64,000 bases of DNA, from the NCBI GenBank assembly GCA_001643675.2, contig LSRY02000069.1:67001-131000 (forward strand), given 5' to 3'. The notes under the pieces are model-generated. The model did not search any database and had not been told where the DNA came from. It saw only the letters and a program-made list of their open reading frames with translations. The translations under genes and the position numbers were made by a program. The stretch comes from Monocercomonoides exilis (lineage: Eukaryota > Preaxostyla > Oxymonadida > Polymastigidae). Shown in pieces: positions 23,352 through 34,624 of the stretch; positions within the stretch are counted from its first letter, which is position 1, and each line of letters begins with the position of its first letter.

Positions 23352-23492
23352 TTGTTAATCTGATCAACATCATAATATTTTTTTATTAGAATACCAATAT
23401 TTGCATTTTTATTTTTTTCTTCTGTTTTTATTGTTGATACTTGTGTTCGACAATTTATTGAATCTGCTCTTGTTGTATCTTAATTACTTATT
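23352..23492. promoter_or_regulatory. Shared upstream region of SerRS and LRR genes
   Basis: 141 bp between divergent start codons. AT-rich, with no defined element recognised. Confidence 0.4.
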
Positions 23493-24908
23493 ATGTCAGA
23501 ATCTCAATCTTTTTCAACTTCGCGATCATTAACATGGGAATATCCAGCTCTCAACGAAACATGTATTTTTTTTAATTTTTGAATATTGCATAAATCTAAA
23601 TGTATTTTTTTTTAAATTGATTAAGTTATACGAGATGAAGAAGGAGATTTGGATATTGAAGAAGCATATGTTAAAGCTTGTAAAAAATTGAAAATTCTTC
23701 CATCGGTTCATATTAAACGTATGTTATTTATTCAACAGTTTCAAATTATTAAATTCAAAAAGAATCTTTGCGAAATCCTAGTTTGGATTTATCGATGAAA
23801 GGACTTGGAACAAAAGGCCTAGCTGCAGTTCTTGAAGCGCTTTTGGCATGCGTTTCATGATATCTGTTCATATTTAATTCATTTCAACATATAATTTATA
23901 GATATATCAGCAAACTATAGAATTAATTTTAACTAACAATTCAATTGGTGTTGAAGGCCTTGAAATTCTGCAACAATTTTTAACTTCACCTTCTATCAGA
24001 GTAATGCAACTAAATATCAGTATGAATCAGTATGAGGATAAATAATTTATTCCTAAAATAACTTATGCTTTTTGAAAAATAGATTGAAAGGTGGAGGATT
24101 TAAACTTTCGGAAATAATTTTAACTTCTCCTTGTCTAACCGAGATTGATTTGTCAAATAATGGACTTCTTGATAGAGATATAACAGATATTTTTATTGCT
24201 CTTGCATCCACTCCCTCTGTAGTGAAAGTTAATTTGTCTCACAACTCAATTACGGAGAGAGGTGGACGCGACATTGGGCGAATGCTGAATGACACGAAAC
24301 TGAAGGATTTAGATATTTCGTGGAATGAACTCAACGACAAAGGAGCTATTGCCATAACAGATGCACTTAAACAGAACACAACGCTTTCAAAAATTAATAT
24401 GGGGACAAATGGCCTCACCGGACTGGTCGCCCTTCAAGTGGCTCAGATTCTCACTACAAGTGAAAAATACCAGACACTGACATCTATTGACCTGTCGGGG
24501 AATTCTCTGTTTGACTCAAAAACAGGTGACAACGGCATCTGTGCGATATTCACAGCGTTGCAGGCAAATTCTGGGGTTATTTTGAAGGAATTGAAAATGA
24601 GAGGGTGTGTTCTTGGAGCGAAAAGCATTCAGTTGATACCAACAGCGCTTTCTCATTGCGTAGTCCTAAAGTTGCTCGATCTTCGGGAAGCGAAGTTTTG
24701 CTCACAAGCAAAGGCTATTGACGTTGAAGGGACAAAAGCAATGACACTTATATCTCCTTTGGAATCGCGCGAGGAGGTGGAAGAGCTGAGGAGAAGTACA
24801 TCAGAGCTGGCAAAACATTGCCAAGTGCTATTTCGTGAAGAAGATGTCACTGTGAGTTCTGCATACAAAGAACAGTCTTCTTCTTCTTCTTCTTCTTCTC
24901 TAACTTAA
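23493..24908 (+). CDS. Leucine-rich repeat protein, LRRC74-like (RNI type)
   Basis: The first exon is MSESQSFSTSRSLTWEYPAL. Exons join through GTATTT, GTATGT, GTTTCA and GTATGA introns into a run of RNI-type repeats. Examples are TIELILTNNSIGVEGLEIL, LTEIDLSNNGLLDRDITDI, VVKVNLSHNSITERGGRDIG, LKDLDISWNELNDKGAIAI and LTSIDLSGNSLFDS. The pre-repeat segment (EEAYVKACKKLKILPS) resembles the opening of LRRC74-type proteins, which are widespread in ciliated eukaryotes. It ends in a poly-Ser tract and Leu-Thr. It is probably a protein-interaction scaffold; a ciliary role is only an inference. Confidence 0.7.
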
Positions 24909-25502
24909 CTGTTTTCCTTGTGCAATAATTGAAATTTATTCAGATACCCATTTCTGTTGTGCTTTCATTATGGGATTCTTCACTTGATTGAATTCTAAAG
25001 CTTTATTCCATAAGCAAGAAGGTGAACACTCGTTGGCTATGTTCAAAGTCATGGAATTTGTAAAATTGTTATTCATTTGTCTTGTAAGCATTGGCTAGTT
25101 GTTGATATCATTTTCACAGTTTGGTTGCAGTTATTTCTCAGATGAATTTAGTTCATCCGCACAAATATTACAAGAACAAGATCATTGAATTTGAAAAATA
25201 TGAACAATTGTTTCTCTCTATGGTTGCGTTTATATTCAATTGCTTTTTTGCATTACTTTTTAATTAGAATTATTCTCGCATTAGCATCAACACAAATTTT
25301 TTCAAAGAATCAAAATTATGAAACAATAATTTTCATTTAAGGATTGCTTTTTTACTCACACATTTGCACTTTAAGTGAATGACTTATGAAAAATTGAAGT
25401 GGTGGAAGAAAAAAAACTCTGTCAAATACATATATAATGGGTGAACAGTATCGGATCACAAAAAAACTATTTTATCTCTTGTAAATAACTTAATTTCATT
25501 AT
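24909..25502. other. Intergenic stretch
   Basis: AT-rich DNA between two genes on the same strand. No supported feature. Confidence 0.5.
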
Positions 25503-28383
25503 ATGACCGCAACAAGAATTGAAATATCTGAACTTGCCTCTCAAATGAAAGGGGCTCCTTCATCTTCTCAAATTTTAACTGTTTGGGAAGGATGCACACA
25601 GTTTTTGGATTCTTCCATGTCACAAGGAAAAGTTTGATGTAAATTTTTTTTATTATTCTGTTGTATTTTTCGTTGTTGATGGAATGTTATTAATTGCTTC
25701 TTTTTTTAAACTTAATTTCCATGAAAAGGGAGTTGGATTTCCAGATTTTGGAATATTCACCTTTTCTGTTGAAAAATCTGATATTGGAACAAGAGGAGCA
25801 TTGTGCAATCGCCGACCTACATTTCACATGAGTGCTGCGTTTTCTGGAGCTCATGGAGTTACGACTAAGGTTGCAGTGCTTGACACAAGCAATGTTCCTC
25901 ATGTTCCTCTTAATTTTTCTGCCGTCGGAGCTGTTTGTGGAGTAACACGTGAAGAGGCATCACAGGGATATAAATATTTTCTTCTTGGATTGGGGCAAGC
26001 AATTCATCAAAAGCGTTCAATAAGGCTTGATTTTCGCATTGCAACATTTACACTTAATGCTGGTTCAACTCAAGCAACAATGTCATTCAAGGGAAACAAC
26101 TCTCTTCGCGCACGTGAACTAATTCCTCATACAGAATCCACTTACAAATTCCAAGCTACAAGATCTTTTGGAAGCCCAATTGCTGAAATGCGACGCCAAT
26201 ACATGGCCGAGCGCGGATTGGATATGTCTGCAACGCATCCAAGCACTGCTGCAGGAACAACTCGCAGAAGAGCTAGCAACAGAATGTCTGACGGATGGGA
26301 TGACACAATGGGTAGTGGAGTGAGCACAAGGCCATATTCAAAAGGAGGATCAAGAGATGGAAAGAGGTGGACAAATCCATATGACGCACCAAAACCCCGT
26401 GCTCTCACAAAACGAGAGCAGCAGGATATGCGGTATAAGCAGCAACAGCAGATTCAATACATCCGCCCAGAACGGCGCGCTGTCTCAACTTCATCGACAA
26501 CAAGAAGCGGAACCAGAACATCTCTTCCAAATTTTGGAGAATCCGATCAGTCTGCTTACACTCAGTCATCAGACTCCACAGGGCAGATTGACGCCTTTGG
26601 TGCTAGTCTGCGGAGGTCAGGAAGAAGACAGCCCCAGGGCATGACACAGACAGCCCAGAGAGAAGGAGATATGTGGCAAAGTGGGAGGATGAATGCTTCG
26701 GGTTATACTCCCAACGCTTCAGGATCATTTCAACAGAACCCACAAAGGCCATCTGTCCGTGTTCCTCAGAGGAAACAGCAACAGATCCAGTCGCTAACGT
26801 CAACATACCCTCCTCTTTCCTCCACTGCATCGTCAACTCTTTCTAATCCTGATCTTTCTGCAACTTCTCCGTCATATGCCAACACATGCACCAACACACG
26901 CACTCTTTCATCTTCACTCCCAACACAAGGTCGCTATGTACCCCCCAAACAGCAGATCTTGAGTCTGCGCTCGTTCGGCGGCACCCAGACGCTGAAGCCT
27001 GTGGAAGGGCTGGATTATCGCATCTGTCGCATATGCCACCGCTACTCTGAATGCCTTCCTGCTCCAAACATGTGCTCGATGTGCATTGCGCGGGCGACGC
27101 AGATTGCAGAGAAGGAGAAAGCGAGGCTGAGGGAAATAGCAGACGATGAAGCGTATCAGCAGTTTGCGAAGGAGAAGGACAGCACTGCCTTGGACAGCGA
27201 CAAGGAGATGGCACGCATAGCGCAGATGAAGCGAGACGAGATGGACAGGTACAACCACGACAAGGCAATGCAGAAGACGCGGGATTTGCAGTCGACGGGG
27301 CAGGATGCCTTTCTGACGGGGACTGTCCCGATGGGAGATCCCTTTGCGCGGAGGCCGGAGGATGGGCCGGTGTCGGAGGAGAGGAAAGCGCAGCTGAGAA
27401 GGGCGCTGGAACAGCAGATTGTGGAGCAGAAGGCGCAGAGAGAAGCGGAGGCAGCAGAAGAAAGGGAATATGGAGCACGTGCGCGCGAGATCGAGATTGA
27501 AGATTTGAAGCGGCGGACGCTGAGGGAGCAGGAGGAAAAGCAGCGGAAGATTGCTGAGCAGGATCTGATTCTGAAGAGGCAGATGGCCGAAGAGCGGATG
27601 GAGATGCCTGCAATTGTAGGGTATCCGAGCGAAGGAGACCCGTTCACGCTGCATGAAGACGAAGCGCCTGAGATAATTGCAGCGCGGAAGGAGACGCTGA
27701 GGCGCGTGCTGCAGCTGCAGATGGACCAGCGGAAAAAAGAGCAGAAGGAGCAGATCGAGAAGGAGCAGGAGAGAGAGCTGATAACTGCACAGCTGATGAA
27801 AGAGGAGTTGGAGAGGGAAGCTGACGAGAAGTTCGCAAGAGACGCGCAGATGCAGGCAGAGCGCAAGGCAGCGCTTGAAAAGCAGATCAAAGAGAGGAAG
27901 TACGACAGCGGTATCGTCGGCTACGAGGCTTCGGGTGATCCATTCACGAAGGGAGAAGCAGAGGCAGAAGTGCAGCAGCGGAAGTTGGCCACGCAACGAA
28001 AGCTGGCAGAAGACTATCGCAAGCAGCTGGCGGCTGCAGAGAAGAAGAAAGACGACGAAAGGAAAGAGATGGAGAAGGAGACCGAGCTGGTGAAGGCAGA
28101 AGACGCGGCGCAGCTTGAGATGGACAGGCTGATGGAGGAGGAGCACAAGCAATTCACTGAATCGTATGGGAAGCTGCTTGCAGCGCAGATGGAGGAGCAG
28201 AAGAGGCGCCGGGAGAAGGAGTCATACCAGGCGCAGGCTGAGGCTGAGCGGGCGCTGTTTGGAGGAGAAGGAACGCTTCTGTCGCCGATGATTGGAGAGG
28301 CACCAGACATGGTGGATTGCGAGCAGCCGTACTACAGAAAGAGAAAGATTACCAAAAGGGAAAGACTGACTTATGGATTTTAA
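25503..28383 (+). CDS. CCDC81-like protein with tandem HU domains and long coiled coil
   Basis: Exon 1 (MTATRIEISELASQMKGAPS) joins a long exon through a GTTTGA intron at a GGAAAA|GT boundary. The N-terminus has the CCDC81-type HU modules: GVGFPDFGIFTFSVEKSD, then VGAVCGVTREEASQGYKYFL and IRLDFRIATFTLN. A basic, Ser-rich middle follows. A cysteine cluster of CxxC...CxxC form (RICHRYSECLPAP region, near 27030-27090) comes next. The last 430 residues are charged coiled coil. In that coil GDPF recurs near 27332, 27629 and 27930, a unit of about 100 residues followed each time by an R/K-rich helix. Human CCDC81 is centrosome-associated, so a basal body or cytoskeletal role is likely (inference). 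GC-richer than its surroundings toward the 3' end. Confidence 0.75.
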
Positions 28384-29173
28384 TGTGAAGCAGCGATGAT
28401 AAGAGAAGCAAATTCGAAGTGTGTCTTTCATCTGAATCTTTCTGTGTTGTCAAAGTTATCACAGACTTGTGTTTCTGCTATTAATCGCTTTTTTATTTAA
28501 TAAGTTTATTTCTTTTTTTTTACAAAGCTATTTTCTTTCTACTAAAAGTCAATTCTTTTTCTCTGCTTCGTGATTTTGTGTACTTGTTTTATCTGTGCTT
28601 TGTTGCATTTCTTTCTATGCACTTGCAAATTGTTTCATTCAGAAGTGTTTTCATTATGCAGTTATAATTTTTACAAGCGAAATGTATAATAACCATTTTA
28701 TTTGCTTCTCAAATTCATCACATTCCCTCATCTTTTTTTGTCTTTATTCACCTCACATTAATCTGCTGAATAAATAATCCAAAAATGAATCCTTTATATT
28801 TCTTGTTTGTTTGTTTCACATCACTACCAAAGTGTGTTTTATTTTTTATTTTTATTTTATTTTATTTTTTTTTCCATTTTCTAATTTATTTAATTTTTAG
28901 GAAAAAAATAGACCAAAGGAAACTACTCTCAACGATGTTGGTGAATGAAAAAAATAAAATAATTAATTTCGAAAATAACAGCATCAAAAAGCACAATTCA
29001 AATTGACGCAAGCGAACAAACAGAAAGATTCACTTATTCTTAAACAATTACTTTATTGGAATTTCATGAAGCAAATCATGAAAAATAGTCAAATAAACAC
29101 AATAAATTGAACAATCCGTTACGCTCTCAAAGAGAAAGACTATTGCATTCCAAAGAAAATAATGTTAAATTTT
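28384..29173. other. Intergenic stretch between convergent genes
   Basis: T-rich then A-rich DNA between the CCDC81-like and dipeptidase stops. Small open frames here look random. Confidence 0.5.
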
Positions 29174-30772
29174 TTAATGAATTTTCTCCAAAACTGTTGT
29201 CAAAAGTTTATATGATCCAGGAACGGTATCAATAAATAATGTCTCCTTTGGTGAGTGAACATCAACCATGTATGGTCCAACGGAGATGCATTTCAGGCCT
29301 GGATGTGATGCTTGGAACATACCGCATTCCAAACCAGCATGGATTGCATAGATTTCAGGCTCTTTTCCGTGAATTTCCTTGTAGGTCTCGACAGAAAGAG
29401 TAAGCAATGGGTTAGCTGTATCGGGAAGCCAGCCAGGGAAGATGTTAGGCATGTCAGTAATGTTTGCACCCACAGTGCGTGCAAGTGCTTTCAATTGTTC
29501 GTGAACAACTGGCATGTAATCGTTGTCAGATGAACGAGGGAAGAATTCGAAGCGAGCAGCGTGGCATTCTGGTTTGTCGCAAAGCACAGCCTTGCAGAAG
29601 TTGATTGAAGTCTCCACAAGACCTTCAACATCAGGGCTCATTCTCATAACACCGTGTGGTGCAATCAAAACAACATCCAAGAACTTGCGGGTTGACTCAT
29701 AATCATATGAAACATGTTTGTCGATTGCTCCTTCAGTCTCAATAAATTTCATATCTTTCTCAATTGTTTTCCATTCTTGTTTCAGCAATTCTTCTTGTTT
29801 CTTCAATTCAGTCATAAATTCAGCTTTTGAAGCAGCTGGAACAACTATTCCGCATCTGGCATTCGGTGGAATAACATTTCTTTTATCTCCTCCAACAAAG
29901 TATTGCAATCCGAATTTTCCTTCCAAGTTGCAGTGCAGAGTTGTCTGATGGATCAATTGGCCAAGAAGTTTCAGGGCATTTGCACGTCCTTTGTGGATTT
30001 CCACTCCGCTATGCCCACCCTGCAATCCTTTTAATTCAATACGAATTGCTGCTCCTTCAATATTATCTTTCTTAAGTGGTAATGTTAACTCATCTTCGAA
30101 TCCACCTGCGCATCCGATTGTAATTCTCCAATCTTCCTCTGAATCAACATTGATCAAATATGGACTTTTGATAAATCCCTTCTTGATGTTTGTGGCTCCG
30201 TACATTGTTGTCTCTTCATCAGTTGTAAATAATCCTTCAATTGGTCCATGTTTTAATGTTTTGTCAGCAAGAATAGCCAAAACAATTCCGCATCCAATTC
30301 CGTTATCAGCTCCGAGTGATGTATCTGTTGCCATAAGTGCATACTGTCCAAAAGCTTTGTCTGGGCTTTCGACAATACGTGGAACAAGTGGTTGCTTTGT
30401 GAAATCAAAAGTTAAACCTTCTGCGGCAACTGTAACCATATCATAGTGGGCTTGAAGGCAAACGGATGGGCGAGATTCATATCCTGGTGTAGCTGGTTTC
30501 CTGATAATAACGTTTCCGGCTTCATCTCTTTCGGTTTCCAAACCAAGCTCTTTTCCAAAGCCAATAATTTTTTCTCTTGGAAGATCAGGAAATCCTGAGC
30601 CACGCGGAGTTTCGACCATTGCAAGGAAATAGTCCCAAATTGCTTTGGGTTCAGGAAGGCGTCCCTGTGAATAAATTATTGATAAAATAAATTCTGCATC
30701 AATATAATTTGCAACATATCATACATCAGCTAAAACAGATTGAGCAGCAGCAGTTGTCAAATGTGATGACAT
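29174..30772 (-). CDS. pepD: Aminoacyl-histidine dipeptidase (PepD, peptidase M20C)
   Basis: A short first exon (MSSHLTTAAAQSVLAD, start at 30772) joins the main exon at GRLPEPKAIWDYFLAM through a GTATGA intron. Metal ligands of the M20 fold are visible: His in CLQAHYDMV, Asp in SLGADNGIGCG, Glu-Glu in FTTDEETTMYGA, Asp in LINVDSEEDW, and a C-terminal His in VDVHSPKETLF. The lid domain has LKGLQGGHSGVEIHKGRAN. Length, about 496 residues, fits PepD. It cleaves dipeptides such as Xaa-His in the cytosol. PepD is chiefly bacterial and is also found in some protists, so an old lateral transfer is possible, but the gene has acquired an intron. Confidence 0.93.
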
Positions 30773-31037
30773 CTTTGATTTGATCATCCTATAATTTCAT
30801 TAATGTTCACAACCTCTTGATTCAATGAAAATTGAGTCATTTTTGAAATAAAATTAAAATTTTATTATTTTCAAAGAATGCACATATGGATAATATCGTT
30901 TTTGCCACATGAAGAAAAAAATAAAAAAAATTAAGCCAAGATCGAGTTAGATTTTTGTTGTTTTTGTGTGTGTGTAAGTGTTTGAAGATTATATTTTTGT
31001 TGGCGTCGCATTATTCTAAAAAATATATTATTTAGTG
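30773..31037. promoter_or_regulatory. Shared upstream region of pepD and CstF64 genes
   Basis: 265 bp between divergent start codons, AT-rich with a short TG repeat near 30965. No specific factor site was recognised. Confidence 0.4.
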
Positions 31038-32212
31038 ATGGCAACGCTTTATGGTTTGTTTTCTTTTTTATGAATATTTGATAAAGTGTTTTCATTCAAA
31101 AACATATTGTTATAACAGTGGGAAATATTCCATATGATGCAACTCAGCAAGAAATTTATGATCTTTTCAAGCAGTGTGGTACAGTCACAGATATAAAGTT
31201 TGATTTTCTTTTTATTCAAAATTAATAGACATATTTATTCACATATTCATAGGATGACTCAAGATCCACAAAATCAAAAAGGATATTGCTTTGTTTCTTT
31301 CAAAGATGAACTTACAGCAGAATCGGCTCGTCAACATAGTTTGTATATTCATATATTTTTTTATCCTTTTAATTAAAATATATAGTGAGCAACTATGAAT
31401 TCAGAGGGAGAAAACTATTAATTAATTATTCGCAACGAACTGCAGCATCTCGGGCAATTTCTTCTGCGATACCTTCTTCTGGACTTTCAACTTCATCAAT
31501 GATGTTGCAATCTGATCAAATGTCGCATGCTCATGGAATGGGTTTTGTTCCTGCTTCTCATCCTCAGATTGATATAGAAGTTCAAGAAGGTCTTGAAACA
31601 TTCACATTGGAGCAATTGCATTCAATTATTACTGATTTTAAAGTTTGTATTGTTCTATAATTTGAATATAGTAAATATTTTTTTGGTTCTATTGATTCTA
31701 ATAAGGGATTAATACTTCAAGATCCTGAACAAGCTAGACAGTTGCTGATTGAGTATCCTCAATTAGCACAAGCTATTCTACAGTCACTTTTAATGATAGG
31801 AATGCACCCGTCTCTACCAGCGCTGATTCTTGCTTCTGTGACTGGTTTGTCCCAGTCTTTGCAAATGCAAGCTCCGTCTGTTTCTGCTTCGCAAACGCCT
31901 TCTGCTTTAACAACAGCTGCATTGTCTGCTGGTCCTTCATCTTCTTCTCTTGGCCAGTCCGCTCAGCCCGGAAGAAATTCTGGATCTGCTCCTGCAGCTT
32001 CTCGAGATTTAGTGATATCTCAAGTTCTTCAGACAATTCGAAATATAAAGAAAATTGCTTCTGAGAGGAAAAACTTACAAGAAGCTTTAGCTTCCGTAAC
32101 AGACGCGCAGTTTCAACCATTTTTAAATATCAGAAGTGAACATTTACCTTATATGTCAAAAGAGGATCAGCAAATAATGAAGGCTCTTTTACTGAGCCGT
32201 GTTAAGAAATGA
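31038..32212 (+). CDS. CSTF2: Cleavage stimulation factor 64 kDa subunit (CstF64)
   Basis: Five exons with GTTTG donors (near 31054, 31198, 31341 and 31643). The N-terminal RRM has LYVGNIPYDATQQEIYDLF (RNP2) and KGYCFVSFKDELTAESA (RNP1), then FRGRKLLINYSQR. The hinge that binds CstF77 and symplekin is present (EQARQLLIEYPQLAQAILQS). The short C-terminal helical domain ends DQQIMKALLLSRVKK. A Ser/Ala-rich linker joins them; the protein is shorter than animal CstF64 and lacks MEAR(A/G) repeats. It binds GU-rich downstream elements during mRNA 3'-end cleavage in the nucleus. The RRM start MATLYVG is typical in position. Confidence 0.92.
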
Positions 32213-32888
32213 AAAAATATTTTGCTTTATTCATGTGGAATGTTTTTTGTTATTAATTATTCTAAACAAAAGTCAGTTAAAGACAGAGCTTTGTGAAATT
32301 TTTGAACAATCTATTTCAATTACTAGATAGTCTTGTGTTATTAATGTGCAATAAAAGCTTTCATAAAGAATTCAAAAATCCAAATGCTCGCTATCAAATA
32401 TAGTGCGTTGTTGTGTTTTGAAAACATGAAAAATTGAATATGAATCAAAAAAGAATTTAGAAAATTACAGGAAGATCAAATTATTATCAAAATATATTGA
32501 TTACGTAAAATATTCAAAAATGATAATTATTCGATGTATTTTCTATTGATGTGAAAATATATTTGGAACGTTTACTTGATTTTCATGTTTTTATGTAATA
32601 ATTATTTCATAATGAATCAGTATTTATTAATTTGGCACATAAAGTTATTGAAATATCAAAAATGGCACTCAAATGAACAATATATAAATAATAAATATTT
32701 TTAAAAAGAAAATAATAAAGAAAATTTTGTCAAAATTTAGAATGAAACCCATTTTTATATATTTATTAAGTGGTGTGGATTGAAAGTGTTATAATTGTTG
32801 TTTTTCAACAAAAATTTTCGTATATTACATTAAAAAACTTTATGTTATATGGGAGAAATACATTCAAATTTGCATTTAAATTCAAATA
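32213..32888. other. AT-rich intergenic stretch
   Basis: No supported feature. T-rich after the CstF64 stop. Confidence 0.5.
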
Positions 32889-34300
32889 ATGCAGCTGTTC
32901 AAAAAACCAACATGCAAATGGTTAAGAAAAGAGCTTCAGGCTGGTTATTTATTTAAGTGATAAATTAACATTTTCAAAAATATTTGTTTTTAAGAAATGA
33001 TATATCAGGCAAATCATTTCAAAAGCACTGAACAAGAACAGATTTTTGATGACTTGAGGACTTTGATGGACGAAATGAATAAAGAAAACCATGGAAATAA
33101 ATTTCTTTCGGAAATGTATAATGAAATGAACAAATTGATAGAGAAAAGAAAAATGAGATTGGATAATATGCTTCAGTTGTTGAAGCATTTAGGATATTAC
33201 ATTGTATTGAGAAATATGTGGAGTAAAAGTTTTCAAAATTCTTTATTGTGCAAAAGATTTGAGAAGATGATTACTGATGAAGAACAGAAAAAAGAAGAAA
33301 AGAACGAAAAATTGTTAATTGATCTTAGTGAATGTTATTTTTTGAATTATAATGATATTTTGCCAGAAGAAATTCTTACGATTTGTTCACGTTGCCTTCT
33401 AAAAAATGCTTTGATTAAAGAAGAAAGTGAGAGTACACAAAAAGAAGCGGAAGCAGCATTACTTTCTTTGAGTAACATGCATTATCTTCAAGTTAGGACT
33501 GTATGAGCTTTTAAATAGAAATTTGCTAATATTTATGAGAACTTTTAATTGTGCAATAGTTTGTTGGTAGTTCTTTTCATTTCAGAGAAATTTCGGAAAT
33601 TATCAAATGTCATCAACTGAATCATAATCTAACACATCTCGGATATCAATCTGCTTTGTCATTATTATTCTGTAATTTTTATGAAGGCAAAGAATTTGCA
33701 AGCGAAGATCTAGAAAATTTGCATTTTTTTCAAGAAGTAATAAGAGAATTGAAAGAGCTCATAAATTATGTGAATTGGAAGAAAAAAGAAAGGAAAGAAA
33801 AAGAAAAGAATGAAGTGTGGATTATAAAAAGATGGCTGAGGTTGCTTTTGAAATACTTTAATGAAGTATACTTGAGAGAAGAAAATGAAGGATTGATTGA
33901 GTGCATTGTGAAGTTGTGTGATGTGTCAAATGAGAATCATAGAGATATTAGAAACAATTGCATTTGCCTCATCGGAAGTATAATGCGAGTGGCTTATGTG
34001 GATGCAGAATATTTGCTGAGATGCAGAGCTGTTGATGTCATTTTTGAAGACATTCATCAAACAGTATTACATTTTGATATTTGCTATCAATGCCTGAAAA
34101 TTTTACTCGTAATTACAAATAGATTGAACGAAAAGACGAAAGACGAAAAATTGGAACATAAACAAAAAATAATAAAAAGAGAAATATACGAAAAGTTTGA
34201 AGAAGAAGGATATGATGATATTTCTTTGAGTTTTTATGGAATTTCAAAAAAGATGCATTCTTTTACAAATGCAATCATTGATAATGTGTTTCAACACTAG
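32889..34300 (+). CDS. Lineage-type hypothetical helical protein, family A
   Basis: Three exons in phase: MQLFKKPTCKWLRKELQ from 32889, then NHFKSTEQEQIFDDLRTLMD onward from about 32996, then FVGSSFHFREISEIIKCHQL onward from about 33552. The protein is all helical. It contains repeated landmarks such as NKFLSEMYNEMNKLIEK, LLKHLGYYIVLRNMW, EAALLSLSNMHYLQ and EVIRELKELINYVNWKKKE, and ends near EEEGYDDISLSFYGISKK. I recognise this arrangement as that of a large family of uncharacterised proteins in oxymonad genomes (recollection, not searched). It is probably an ARM/HEAT-like solenoid. The function is unknown. Confidence 0.65.
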
Positions 34301-34624
34301 ATTATCATTAATAATCAATTGAACCTCTTTAAACGATCAAATGAATCCACTTATTGCATAACACGACATTTTGACAAAATCTATCTGAATTTCTTCTATT
34401 ACTGATCACAAAGTTTTTTTTTCTTTTAATCCAAAAGATAGGTGCTAATTTTTAATGTTTCATGAACAAATTTTTATGTCTAATAATCGTCTCAATTGCA
34501 AATAAAAAGATTATCAACCACATTCATTTTATTAAAAAAATTTTTTTTTATTAAAATATTATTAGTGTTTTTAAAAATTAAACTTATAATTTTACTGTTT
34601 AGTCCAAAAATTAATAAATACAAA
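34301..34624. other. Intergenic stretch between convergent hypothetical genes
   Basis: A/T-rich 3' flanks only. Confidence 0.5.

Noticed and set aside
26914-28152. 412-codon minus-strand frame opposite the CCDC81-like gene
   Set aside because: It is a Leu/Arg-rich antisense shadow of a Glu/Lys/Gln-rich coiled coil and has no motif of its own.
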